This document shows, in pieces, positions 23,872 to 35,806 of a DNA stretch of 64,000 nucleotides. Made by a program: the position numbers and the translations under genes. Under the pieces are notes generated by a model that was not told the DNA's origin, did not search any database, and was given only the letters and a program-made list of their open reading frames with translations. How positions within the stretch are numbered: the stretch's first letter is position 1; each line of letters opens with the position of its first letter. Source of the DNA: Cepaea nemoralis (Eukaryota; Mollusca; Gastropoda; Stylommatophora; Helicidae); contig JACEFZ010017423.1 of NCBI GenBank assembly GCA_014155875.1, forward strand, positions 225,819-289,818, in the 5' to 3' direction.

Positions 23872-24040
23872 TCAGGTCGGTGTTCTTGACCCGGTTATTC
23901 CTTATTGCCTTTCCATCCAAATATCTTTCTTTCTGCCTTATCATGCTTTCTTGGATCAGGTCGGTGTTCTTGACCCGGTTATTACGTAATGCATAGCCGT
24001 TCAAATATCTTTCTGCCTTCTCTTCTCTCTTTTCGTTATG
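23872..24040 (+). repeat. 84-bp tandem repeat, 2 units
   Basis: 'tcaggtcggtgttcttgacc' occurs at 23872 and again 84 bp later at 23956. Most units carry it once; 31490-31745 carries it three times. Confidence 0.8.
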
Positions 24041-24650
24041 AGTCTCAATTCACAGAACCTACACAATATGAAAATGTAATCGAATACAACTAAATCAGAC
24101 AAGAAAGGTCATCTTGGATTGTCCAAAATAGGGACAGGCCTGGTTATGAAACTACCACAAGACACAATTCAGGGCTAGAACAAACGAGAACGGTCTAGCA
24201 GTACGGACAGCCACCGGGACTCCTTCTTAGTTTTCACACTCGGACCACCATCACATCTCCATTGCTTGCAGTTTCGCGCCTTATCTTCCTCCCCCATTTT
24301 CATATATCACTTCCACTGATGTACATGGAATCTTCACTGAGCCGTTACCATCCCCTACCGCTGTCCCCTTGACCCACAGACTCCCACGGCTGTCTATACA
24401 AGAATATCAAGGTGCCATTTGTATTAGTATCACATCCTGGGATTCGGAGATAAGAAGCAAAAAAATGTGTTTTCAGATTTTCATCTTATCTTTATTGTAG
24501 TCATTGGATGGCCTTCTCCGTGATTATAAGTTCTGGTTTGTTTATGTGTTTAATTGCTGATGAAGGCTAGTCGCCACAAAGTCCTTTATTTTTCGTAAAT
24601 CTGTTCTGTAAAGCTGCATTGCCTTGTTTTATTGTATATTGTTTAGCAGT
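24041..24650 (+). promoter_or_regulatory. Unit stretch with TATA-like motif
   Basis: 'ctgtctatacaagaatatc' at about 24392-24410 is the TATA-like position, followed by an AT-rich tract and 'ttatattgtttag'. S2 is missing in this unit. Confidence 0.4.
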
Positions 24651-24776
24651 GAGTAAGGGGCGGTTTACAAGATACGTTACAATGACATATATGTTAGCTA
24701 TACAATATCGGGTTGTTGACACGATGTTTATTGTTGTTGCTCATGTAGTTGATTTTGCTATTATTAGTATTCTTGT
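24651..24776 (+). repeat. Array leader and start of TTG/TTA array 5
   Basis: Leader 'atatgttagctatacaatat', then triplets. The last 11 bp, agtattcttgt (24766-24776), is the left TSD of the LINE-D insertion. Confidence 0.85.
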
Positions 24777-25452
24777 AATTTCAAGAGACGGAATGGCTAA
24801 AAACTCTGGCCACATACAAATAGATAATATGACCATTAAAAGAACGGAAACATACAAATACCTGGGTACAATCTTCAACTGCTCCAACATCATAAGGGAA
24901 GAAATACAAACTAGAATCAACTCTGGAAATAAGATATACTATGCACTACAACATCTACTAAAATCAAAGGCGCTATCTCGTAGCACCAAAATCACAATAT
25001 ACAAAACACTGATCAGACCAGTTGTGCTGTATGGCTCTGAAACCAGGAGTACAACGAAAGGAGACGAAGCCTTGTTACAAACCTCTGAGAACAAAATTTT
25101 AAGACGCATCTTTGGACCCATTAGGGATACACAAAGTGGAGAGTGGAAAAGAAGAAGTAACAAAGACATTTATGATCTGTTTAAGTCCCCGCTAATCACT
25201 GGTATCATGAAGGCTAATAGACTACAATGGCTGGGGCATATAGAAAGAATGGAAGATAATAGGGAAACAAAACTCGCTTACACTCAGGAAATAAATGACC
25301 GTAGACCCCGAGGTAGACCAAGAAGGCGGTGGAGAGATAATACATGTACAGACCTACAAGCACTTGGAATCAACGACTGGCAAGAGAAGGTCCACCAGAG
25401 AGACGAATGGAGACGGATTGTATCTGCAGCAAAGAACCTCAATGGCTCATAA
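24777..25452 (+). pseudogene. LINE-D reverse transcriptase C-terminal part
   Basis: An open frame of about 224 codons from the insertion point to the TAA at 25450-25452. Visible in order: SRDGMAKNSGHI, ETYKYLGT (the usual thumb-side motif after the RT core), VVLYGSET, LQWLGHIERM, RPRGRPRRRWRD and DEWRRIVSAAKNLNG. This is the conserved C-terminus of a widespread invertebrate LINE group. The catalytic YADD region is lost by 5' truncation, so the piece is dead even though the frame is clean. The open frame continues upstream into the array by chance. Confidence 0.88.
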
Positions 25453-25479
25453 TGCTGAAGAAGAAGAAGAAAAAGAAGA
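24777..25479 (+). mobile_element. LINE-D, 5'-truncated insertion
   Basis: Inserted in the trinucleotide array with an exact 11-bp TSD, agtattcttgt (24766-24776 and 25480-25490). It ends in a GAA-rich tail (25456-25479). Only the part downstream of the reverse-transcriptase core is present. Confidence 0.93.
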
Positions 25480-26160
25480 AGTATTCTTGTTGTTTTTGTT
25501 GTTGCTGTTATTGCTAGTATTATTATATGCATGATATTGTTATTATTGTTAAAATTATTGCTGTTGTTGTGACTGTTATTATTAATAGTATTAATATTGT
25601 TATTAGATATATATATTATTATTATTGTTATTGTTAATGTTGTTGTTAATGCTGTTACGAATGTTGGTGTTATTGTTGCTGTTGATGTTGTTATTGTTAT
25701 GATTATTGTTACTATTATTGTTGCTATTTTTGGTGCTGTTGTTAGTATTGTTGTTGTTTTTGTTGTTGCTGTTATTACTAGTATTACTATATGCATGTGT
25801 GTTATTGTTGTTATTGTTATTGCTGTTGTTGTGTCTGTCATTCACATTAACATTAATTTTATTATTATATACATGTTATTATTGTTATTATTGTTGTTGA
25901 TGTTATTGTTATTGTTGTTAAAACTTTCGTTATTGTTTTAGTTGATGTTGCTACTGTTATTGTTATTATTGTTACTGTTGTTTTTATATTTTGTTATTAT
26001 TGTTGTTGTTTTTGTGGTGCCTTTGTTATTATATTATTGCTGCATTTATTGTTACTGTTGTTATTATTAATGTTGTTATTGTTGTATTTTATTTTTATTT
26101 TTATTGTTGTTGTTGCATCACATTTGTTATCATCATTATCTTTATCATCATCATATATAA
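25480..26160 (+). repeat. TTG/TTA array 5, main part
   Basis: About 620 bp of TTG/TTA/TTC triplets, the longest in the window. It ends in a TCA-rich edge at 26115-26155. Confidence 0.93.
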
Positions 26161-26488
26161 CTAGTTTCACCCAGTTAATGTATAGCACAGACTGCAAGAT
26201 GCCCCAACCATTGTACTACTCTAGATGTTGTTCAGACAGACTCACAAAGAGAACTAGCAACTCGCATCAGAAGAGGACAGCTCACATTCTTTGGGCACGT
26301 CATGAGAAGTAGAAAACTGGGGCATGTTGTCACAACGGGAAAGCTGGAGGGGGGGGGGGGGGAAGCCGGGGGGAGAACAAGAGAGTAGATGCTGGACAGT
26401 TTGTCATCATGGCATGGAGGAACGTCTGTAACGGAAATGGACATGCTCATCAACGGCATACGGCATGGACTACAGGAGTAAGACATAT
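26161..26488 (+). mobile_element. LC copy 4
   Basis: LC fragment with a G-run (26349-26362) and a deletion of the segment after the WHGG-like stretch. Its last 11 bp, acaaaatgtat at 26489-26499, are duplicated by the next insertion. Confidence 0.72.
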
Positions 26489-26499
26489 ACAAAATGTAT

Positions 26500-26858
26500 T
26501 TTTTTCCCCAGCATATCCTTTATATATACTGAGTATATACTGAACTGATGCACGACACTGGTGATCGAGAGAAATGGCGAGTCATGACCGCCCACGCTTT
26601 CCGGCATGGCACATGATTAATTGATTGATATCCTTTACAGCGCATCACTGTCAACATCAGCATCTTTCAGCTGTATGTTGATTTCTTGGCAAGATTACCC
26701 TCAGTAGTTTACCATTGCTTTCTGAGCGACTGGCTCTCATACCCCATAAGTTAGCGACAAAGCGAGAACCGCTACCAATTCTCGCGAACGTCACGTTACT
26801 CATGAGAGCATACGGTATTACGGAGAAAGTCGTGTAGCCCTAGAGCAGGGAGACCTTC
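26500..26858 (-). mobile_element. S2-type SINE, complete insertion with poly(A)
   Basis: Bounded by an exact 11-bp duplication, acaaaatgtat (26489-26499 and 26859-26869). On the minus strand it runs from a GC-richer head through 'gtcgctcagaaagcaatgg' (S2 core) and an 'aaaggatat' end. It then joins sequence matching the antisense of the LINE-B 3' end ('gcatggcacatgattaattg', ATTG-type tail) and finishes in a short A-run (T-run at 26500-26506). The composite structure suggests retroposition of a chimaeric transcript. Confidence 0.75.
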
Positions 26859-26869
26859 ACAAAATGTAT

Positions 26870-27170
26870 AGTATAATTTAATTGGATGGAACAGTAAATA
26901 AGCAGGTCTGTCCAACGAGAACTCAGAACTGTAAAAATATGGTTATTAAGATAAATAAAACTGAGAAAATCAAATTCAAAACAATGTATTCCCTTAGCGA
27001 ATTTTACCACAGAAGCCACCAGCAATATGTTGCACGATTGATTGCCTGGCATATTTTGCTGCATCTCGTCAATTCACGGTATGAGATGCGGGGAAATATG
27101 CCAGGCAATAAATGGTGTCACATATTATTTATGACTTCTGTGTTTAAAGAAAATTAAATGTTTTGGAGAT
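26870..27170 (+). repeat. Hairpin module H3 (best copy)
   Basis: Arms 27042-27070 and 27080-27108. The outer 15 bp, ttgcctggcatattt, pair perfectly, followed by a 4-nt mismatch and 7 more paired bases, with a loop of about 9 nt. The same hairpin lies at 22313, 42204 and, decayed, at 19811. Confidence 0.82.
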
Positions 27171-27320
27171 GTGTGACGTAAGACAACAACAGAGGCTTAC
27201 AATGGAAAGACATTTAAATAGACTGTTATGGGAGTAACGTTCTAGACATGACAAGAGAAGTGATTACACCACCTGCTTCACGCTCCGAAACTTGTGGGCT
27301 CGATTCCGGCGTACGTCGTT
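27171..27320 (+). mobile_element. S1 copy 6
   Basis: Short LINE stub. A box 27253-27263 (aagagaagtga) and B box 27297-27307 (ggctcgattcc), each with one change, 44 nt apart. Confidence 0.68.
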
Positions 27321-27829
27321 TGGTTCACGAGTGCAGTTTTCTCGGAGACACCCTGGAGATTGTTCTTACTTTGTGCAACGCTTTCGGCAAGCCGCCCTGC
27401 GGAAAGGTACTGGTCTATATGAGATAAAACCCGGTGCAATGAAGTCGATCATCTTGCCTTTTAAGAGGTTCAGTTCCAAACAAAAAGCAGGGTTGATACC
27501 TAACAAAAATAGATGGCGGAAAATGATAAGTAGGAGGTTTTGTCACATTTATGACTTAATGCCGAGTCAGTGATGAGCAGACCAAGTAAGGGGTAAAATA
27601 CGGATGGTTTTGTCACCAAATTCACGTAGTAGAAAGAAAACTAAGGTAAAATATGTTACATGTTCGGCGACTGAGAGTTATTGCAGCTGAACACCTCAAA
27701 CGGCGGCTTGCCTTTGCTAGGATCAAATATAACTTCAGCGTTAAGGCAAACATCAGCGTCTGTCAAATCCACTTGTATAACAGACGAACAGCGATATTGT
27801 ATCTGTTTATTCGCGCCACGAAAAGTCTT
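27321..27829 (+). repeat. Unit body
   Basis: Standard body up to 'gccacgaaaagtcttt', where an insertion starts. Confidence 0.7.
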
Positions 27830-28165
27830 TTTTTTTCAAATGTTTGTTTCATAGAAAGCGGTGTATATTTACAAGGTGTAATGCGTGTTTCTTTTGTTTG
27901 TCTATATTACAGAGTGTTGCCGTTTGTTAGTGTTTAGTGTCGCATACGTGAATAAAATAAATGCATACATATACAGTTACGATAATATGACATTTAGGAC
28001 ATAGTGCATGTAAACACATGTTCCTTGCATTCCTTCATTCCCACCTTCACGAGCGGATTGCATGTTACTCCTGTCCATAATCAAACAAGTTTAAAAGCAT
28101 TCATGAAGGCATTTTATGTGAAAACATCGCCAAACTTCCCCATCCAGAGAACTAGTTACATAAGT
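27830..28165 (-). mobile_element. Unclassified insertion, possibly a retroposed transcript
   Basis: About 335 bp not seen elsewhere in the window. It interrupts the body between 'aaaagtct' and 'catatgaggcac', and the plus strand starts with a T-run, so a poly(A)-ended copy in minus orientation is plausible. No reading frame is recognised. The flanking duplication cannot be resolved. Confidence 0.4.
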
Positions 28166-29692
<1,527 letters not shown>

Positions 29693-31035
29693 TTGTCACG
29701 GGACCACTGGAGTTAACGAGCAGATGATAGATTTACAGAGACTGCTTCAACTTTTTGTTGTTGGGGGTGGGGGGGGGGGGGGGTGGAACACACTTCCATC
29801 GGATCAAACGAAACCAAAAGTCCTTGAGGTTTCCCCAGGACACAGGAAGATTGTCGACATGTTATTTTTCCCGAATCGCAAGATTAAAGGAAAAGCGCTA
29901 TCTTGATTTGGTTGCCGCCAAAACCACCTGTTGTTGACAGCGAATGACGTCACTAGGACAATCTCCAACTGGAGGAAACATAATTTATTTGCCGCCAGTG
30001 TGAAAAATGGAATTAACCTAGACTGAAATGTTTGGCTAGCTCTGTTCAAATTTAGGAAAGAATCTATTCTTTCTGTGTCAATTAAAGTTGATGAACATGT
30101 GTCTTGCATGGCAATGTGTAGATTTAATTCAGGATAGAGCTGGTTTACATAAGGTATTCACTAGATAGCATTTAGGTATAAGTAATGTAGGATAGTCTAG
30201 TGATAGATAGAGATTAGGACTTGAGCATAGTGTTGTTGCTTAGTGGTTAGGTATTCTAGGAGTGTCGGCGACAGCAGGCAGTTGCGTTGTTAAACTAGCC
30301 AGTGTGAGATGTTAATTGGCTCAGCTGATTGAGAATAGTGTAGTGGGATGATATTTGGAGAGATTGGGGATGGTTGGGGGGTGGGGGAAATGTCCAATGG
30401 TGGGATCTTCCAGTGGGGTGTCTACTGTGGTTCTGCACGTCGCCTTTGGTCTTTCCTTGTCTTACCCTAACTCAGACCGATGTGATGAGCTACTCTGCCC
30501 TATGACAGAGTTTAGTCCACTGTTAAATATCTGAGTGCGGCCGTCGACCTGCACTCATCTAATAGGGGTCAGTGTCGGGTTGCTATCACCAGGTATGTAC
30601 TCTCTTTCACAGGTTCCACTCCGGTTATGAAGAAAACAAGCTGAACATTCACTGTTTAAGATTCTGGATGATTCAGTGAAAGAGGTTTTATTCAGCGGCT
30701 TTTGCTCTGGGCCCATAATCAAGAGGGTCTGAAGGAACATGGCTCTGTTGAGCAGAAACAGATAACTATCTGGAAATGACTCCTTAGTGATCGAGTTCAC
30801 GGAAGTTGAGTGCAATTATTTTTCATACCACATGTAAAAAGAACAATATGGGTTATAAGGGGAACAGGAACGACGAACATAGCGTACTTCTCAGTTATTT
30901 GATTTCTATGGAATTGTAATTATTAACTGTGTAATCGTGAAACTCTAGAACATTTAGGAATGAATCATTTTGTTTCAAGTGACAGTGATCCGTGTTTTCA
31001 CGATAGCAGGGATTGTTATATCTCAGAATGGTAGG
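29693..31035. other. 1.3-kb stretch without repeat matches in the window
   Basis: Different in texture from its surroundings and not repeated elsewhere here. It contains a G-run (29763-29782) and several short frames on both strands, the longest about 100 codons on the minus strand at 29804-30109, none with a known motif. It could be single-copy DNA or an unrecognised element. Its edges do not form a clean insertion: the unit resumes at a different module at 31036. Confidence 0.4.
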
Positions 31036-31489
31036 GACATTTAGTAACGGACACAGTGTACATACCTTACAACGAACTCCATAATGGGGAACATTCATTT
31101 TAAAAAGGGCAAATAGGGGAGGGGGATAATAAAATAAAACAATAAAAAACATACAAAATAAAGATATGTATAATACCACACAGCGACAGACAAGAAAGTT
31201 GCCACTGGGGTCCATTAGGACCCCATGTAGTTATAGGGTTAAAAGTCATAAATATTGTAGCAGACATGTTGTAGTATATATCAAATAAAGATTGTTGCAT
31301 AAGCTAAACTACTGTGTAAAAACCCATGGCAGATCGTTAAAGGCGATTAACAATCTCATGACACTTTATCAGTTAAATCTTTGTTGATCATGTGAGATGG
31401 CAACCATGACCGCCCACTCTTATTGACGATTGAGATGATGATGCCGACTGTGTCATCATTGCTTCACAACGGAGACTACACGATCACCA
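31036..31489 (+). repeat. Unit: G-run stretch
   Basis: Starts in 'ggacacagtgtacat', with a G-run at 31111-31122 and 'gacagacaagaaag'. Confidence 0.7.
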
Positions 31490-31745
31490 TTCTTGGATCA
31501 GATTGGTGTTCTTGGCCCGGTTATTCAATATTGCCTAGCCATCCAAACATTTATTTTTCTGCCTTCTTTTGCTTTCTTGGATCAGGTCGCTGGTCTAGAG
31601 CCGGTTATTCAATTTGCCATGCCATCTAAATATCTGTCTTTCTGCCTTCTCTTGCTTTCTTGGATCAGGTCGTTGGTCTTGACCCGGTTATTTCATATTG
31701 CTTAGCCATCCAAATATCTATCTGTCTGCCTTTTTTTTTTTTTGC
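31490..31745 (+). repeat. 84-bp tandem repeat, 3 units
   Basis: Three successive copies of the stretch 'cttggatcaggtcg ... ctgccttctcttgcttt', spaced 83-85 bp, closed by a T-run at 31730-31743. The unit resembles decayed LINE-B C-terminal antisense. Confidence 0.82.
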
Positions 31746-32395
31746 TTTCTTTACGATATGATTCACAATTCACAAAACCTACACAATATGTAAATGTAAT
31801 ATAACACTAAATCAGACGAGAAATGTCATCTTGAATTGTTCAAAACAGGGCCAGGTGTGGTCATGAAACTACCACAAGACACAATTCAGGGCTAGATCAA
31901 ACGAGACCTGTCTATCAGTACGGACATACACCGGGACTCCTTCTTAAGGTTTTCACACTCGGACCACCATCACATCTCCATTGCTCCCAGTTTCCTGCCT
32001 TACCTTCCTCGCCATTTTTGCATGTACCACTTGCACTCATTTACCTGGGATCTTCACAGAACTGTTACCATCCCCTACCCTGGTCCCCATGACCCACAGA
32101 CTCCCTCGGCTGTCTATATAAGACTATCAATGTGGAATTGATGTTAGTATCACGAGATAATTAGCAAACAAATCGTTTTTTTCTTCAAATTCTCATTTTC
32201 TCTTCATTGTTTTCATGTTTTTAAACTTCTAATCCCGTTCGTACGCCTTAATGTTCTCACTGGAGGGTCTTCTCCGTGATTGTATGGTGTGTTTTATGTA
32301 TGTATTTGTTTGAGATTGAAGGCTAGTCGCTGGAAAGTCATTTATTTTTGTGTAATTATGTTCTGTAAAACTGCATTATTTTATATTGTTTAGTA
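31746..32395 (+). promoter_or_regulatory. Unit stretch with best TATA-like motif
   Basis: 'ggctgtctatataagac' at about 32108-32124 is the cleanest copy, with 'atcaatgtgg' downstream, then an AT-rich tract. If the unit derives from an LTR or other promoter-bearing element, this would be its core promoter; that is inference. Confidence 0.45.
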
Positions 32396-32660
32396 GTGAG
32401 TATAGGCAGGGCTCCTTGGTGTAGGTTTTACCGACGTGGTTTGTACTCCCGTATACCCGCGTTTTAAACACAGCTGCGCGCGATGTAGAAGAATATTGCG
32501 TAGCGTTGGTTTTGCGTTGGCATCGGTGCCGGTCGTTTAGAAAGCAATGGCAAACTACTGAACGTAAACTTGAAAAAAAAAAGATCACCGCTGGTGTTGA
32601 CACGATGTCCTGTAAAGGATATGCAAACACAAAAAAATGAGTATGGAGCGATTTACAAGC
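32396..32660 (+). mobile_element. S2 SINE copy (long form)
   Basis: A diverged head lacking a clear box A, then 'cgtttagaaagcaatggcaa' and 'gatgtcctgtaaaggatatg'. It leads into the array leader. Confidence 0.65.
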
Positions 32661-32669
32661 TCATGACAA

Positions 32670-32671
<2 letters not shown>

Positions 32672-32761
<90 letters not shown>
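32672..32761. repeat. (TA)n dinucleotide array, 90 bp
   Basis: An uninterrupted TA run in the array leader of the unit. It stands directly against the left end of the polymerase-bearing fragment. Confidence 0.97.
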
Positions 32762-32762
<1 letters not shown>

Positions 32763-32784
32763 TTGTTACGAGACAATATAGTGG

Positions 32785-33780
32785 GTGGGCCGAGTATCAT
32801 TTTTCATCGTTACCACGAATCCAATGAGACCCAGTATCAGGGGTAATAAGCTGGTAAAATGTATTAAAGGGTTTGATGCGAATGCCTTATACCTTTGGTC
32901 TCTTATGAAAGATATGCCAACAGACTTCCCCATATATCGAAGCCGAGAGGATGGTTTTAGAGCACATAGAGTACACAAATAATACACACGTCAGTGTCGA
33001 GAGTGGTTAAGTTGGGTGTCACACAATAACAACGTACATTTACGAACCCAATTCAATAGTCACGAGATGCAACTCGGTGATCGACATATTCGAGTAGATG
33101 GGTGGGATAAAAAGAATAATACAGCTTACCAATTCCATGGGTGTTTGTTCCATGGGCACCCATCTTGTTGTCTAACTGCTGGGAAAACAATTAATCCCGT
33201 TAATAAGAAACCGTTGGTAGAACTATACCAGAATACCTGTGACATTCACAAGTATCTAGAAAAAACTGTTGGGGTGACAGTCAAGGTTATTTGGGAGTGT
33301 GAGTGGCAGAGATTAAAGAGATCAAACACACCCATAAAGAGTTTCTTGTGGGAAACATTTCCACGCTTCTTTGTCTACCAGTATGCCAAGTTGCGCATGT
33401 TAGCTTTTTATTACGACTTTCTAGATATATTTATCTCTAAAGACGACTATCAACTAACCGAAATGGACACTGATAGTTTGTACTTTGCACTTAGCGCCGA
33501 TTCACTCTCTGAAGTAGTTAGACCACACCTACGAGAAGAATATGACAGAGTCTATAATCAGTGGTTCCCATCTGAAGTCTGCCCTGTTCATAAAACTACT
33601 ACTACTACCTGTCAGGACTGTGTGGATATCAAAGCCTATGAAAAGAGAACCCCTGGTCTTTTCAAACTAGAATACAAAGGGGAGGGGATGGTGTCGTTAT
33701 GTAGTAAGACGTATATTTGCGTCGGAGATTATGATAAAATCAGTACCAAAGGTCTGACAAAAACCAAACCACTCGTCTAA
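32785..33780 (+). pseudogene. Protein-primed DNA polymerase B fragment, broken
   Basis: Family B polymerase of the protein-primed type copies the element's own DNA. Seen here: FDANALYLW near the start (the motif A area), then EWLSW and VDGW, the YQFHGC...HGH stretch typical of these polymerases, and MDTDSLY near 33465, the motif C with both acidic residues. The expected motif B stretch between them is missing, which suggests an internal deletion. One in-frame stop lies at 32980-32982, and a further frame change is likely near 32835. After MDTDSLY the C-terminal part is open to TAA at 33780. It is inactive. Confidence 0.78.
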
Positions 33781-34158
33781 ACAAAAACACTTTCTTGAAT
33801 GTTCTTACCACACAAGAGGTGGGCGGGGGAACCAATATAGGATTCAAGACCCACGGGACGGGTGTGTATACATATCAGCAACATCGTGATTGGCTGTCAT
33901 ATCTGTATATAAAAAGAAAGGTTCACAATGATAATGTGTCAACTATGCCTCTACTTATTTAATATGCATTGTATTGTTTGTCTATACATGGTTTAATAAA
34001 AATGTTATATACCTTACTTGACTCGTTTGTTTGTTATTTTGTATGTTTCATGTTAAACGTTGTATGTCAACCACTTGACCACACCCACTCCGATGACTCA
34101 CTTCGCAACACCTACTCTGACCACGCCTACTTGTTTGGGGGAAAAGAGTTATAGCCCT

Positions 34159-34189
34159 TTGTGGCGCAAAAGTGATGTGCGCCACAAAA
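34159..34189. repeat. Short perfect inverted repeat
   Basis: tttgtggcgc and gcgccacaaa are separated by 11 nt near the right edge of the Polinton-like fragment. It could be a transcript end structure or an element terminus; this cannot be decided. Confidence 0.6.
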
Positions 34190-34195
34190 AAAGAC

Positions 34196-34790
34196 ATCCT
34201 TTTGTACCTATATACTACTGCTACTAAACTGATATTGGACTAGATATATTATCCGACAGGTAGACTGCCCTTCATTTGTGATATTATCTACCACATGAGG
34301 TCACATAGTGGATATCTAAGGTATAGAATATACTCAATGTTTTTAAAAAGCTATTGATCAGAATAGCAATATATGTCCATGGATATTATGCTATACGTTC
34401 TTCAAATTAACTATTTGCAATACACAGCCCTAATTTATACTCCAAGAATTTATATTTCTTTGTCTCCCTTGTTCCAATACAGCATTTCAATTTATTTCCC
34501 TTGATACTATAATTCTTATTATACATATTCTACATTTTTACATATGAAAAATTCTAATGATTGAAACGAGGTAAAATATTCATAAGAGAAGCAACGGCTG
34601 CAGCAGGATATAACAAAAGGAAATTAAAAACCGTTAGGTGCGTATAGCTCCTGCGAAAAAGTGATATCCTAAACACAGACATAGACTACCTTACAACGAA
34701 CTTCACAATGGTTATCATAAATTTTTTTAAAGGGGAGGGGATGGGGGATAATAAAATACATAAACATACAAAATAAAAATAACGTGTTCT
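34196..34790 (+). repeat. Unit body, second half
   Basis: Begins inside the body: 48-bp module at about 34279-34320, 'caacggctgcagcagg' near 34592, G-rich run 34731-34747. Confidence 0.65.
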
Positions 34791-35394
34791 AAAGAATGTG
34801 ACTGTCTACATCTAAAATCTCTACTAAATTTACGGTTTTTTTGTTTTTGTTTCTTGTAGTTCTTGGTCATTGATGTTTTTGTTTTGCTTTTATTTATTTA
34901 TTTATTTATTTGTGGTCTATAAATGGTATTCTTTGCATTTACCTCAGAAAACAAATTTCCAGAGCCATTAGTTGTTTTTTAACGTGTATGCTAATTATCC
35001 ACGTATCACATACATTTAAAAGTAAAGGTTCTAGCTAGCACCTCAACACTTTTTCTCATTGCAATTGACATCTTCCCATCACCTCCCATCAGATGTTATG
35101 ACTGTTCCGAGATAGTTGTACCGATTCACTTATTTAAGAATACTCCCATTTAACTGTAATTACATTGGTGTATTTCCTTCTTCCTAGTGACAACTATGAT
35201 CTATGTCTTCATACAATTTAATTCTAACCCTTGTTGTTCACTATGAGTAACAATCGCATCTACTAAATGTTGCAGATCCCGCTAATTGTCTGTGGTCAAC
35301 ACTATCGTTCGCATATGATGTTACATCCAGCAATGGTGATTCCTCTCATATCAAATGGTATTGATGTTACGTCCCTCGATGATTATTCCTCTCA
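34791..35394 (-). mobile_element. LINE-B fragment (antisense) with two minisatellite units
   Basis: The reverse complement runs from the C-terminal side (34800) to the region next to YADD (35250-35310), then two 46-bp units. Internally deleted and frameshifted. A TTTA run at 34888-34911 interrupts it. Confidence 0.65.
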
Positions 35395-35407
35395 TATAGT
35401 GTACCAT

Positions 35408-35587
35408 CTCGTGGTTGACGTGAACGCACAAGATCTGGAAGCGGTTCGAGTCGCGCCAGTGACTTATGAGAGTATGGAGCCGGTCGCTCAGAAAGCAATG
35501 GCAAACGTAATCTTGCCAAGACATCAACATTCAGCTGAAAGATGCTGATGTTGACAGCGATGTCCTGTAACGGATATGTAAAACATT
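35408..35587 (+). mobile_element. S2 SINE, complete 180-bp insertion
   Basis: Exact 13-bp TSD tatagtgtaccat at 35395-35407 and 35588-35600. The B-box-like ggttcgagtcg is at 35443-35453, the core 'ggtcgctcagaaagcaatgg' at 35482-35501, and the end is 'gatatgtaaaacatt'. The upstream A-box candidate (about 35411-35422) is weak. This copy defines the S2 boundaries and shows it moves as an independent element. Confidence 0.85.
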
Positions 35588-35806
35588 TATAGTGTACCAT
35601 GGTGGTGGAAATGAGGACGATTACAACGTAGATGGATTCAAGATGTGAAAGGAGTTTACACATGAAGCGTCAGAGGCTTACACTGGAGAGATATTAAATA
35701 GAATGTTATGGGAGTAAAGTTCTAGACAGGACAAGCGAAGTGGTTACGCCCCCTGCCTCGAGTTCCGAAGGTTGTGGGTTTGATTCCGGCGTACGTCGTC
35801 TGGTTC
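35588..35806 (+). mobile_element. S1 copy 7
   Basis: A LINE stub (35605-35698), A box 35733-35743 and B box 35777-35787 (ggtttgattcc), 44 nt apart. Confidence 0.72.

Larger units (their letters stand above)
32770..34195 (+). mobile_element. Polinton/Maverick-like fragment
   Basis: About 1.4 kb placed between the array leader and the unit body. It carries a degraded protein-primed DNA polymerase B followed by about 400 bp of noncoding DNA. That stretch has a TATA-like 'tctgtatataaaaag' (33901-33915), 'aataaa' (33996-34001) and a 10-bp hairpin. Neither terminal inverted repeats nor other Polinton genes (integrase, ATPase, protease, capsid) are present, so it is a small remnant. A linear-plasmid-like or virus-derived origin is the alternative. 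Confidence 0.7.

Noticed and set aside
24619..24776. N-terminal extension of the LINE-D frame
   Set aside because: The TSD at 24766-24776 shows that the element starts at 24777; the upstream part is array sequence open by chance.
29804..30109. 101-codon minus-strand frame in the unmatched island
   Set aside because: No motif, no start or codon signal beyond chance expectation, and no second copy for comparison.
32570..32800. Tyr-Ile repeat peptides on both strands
   Set aside because: Translation of the (TA)n array.
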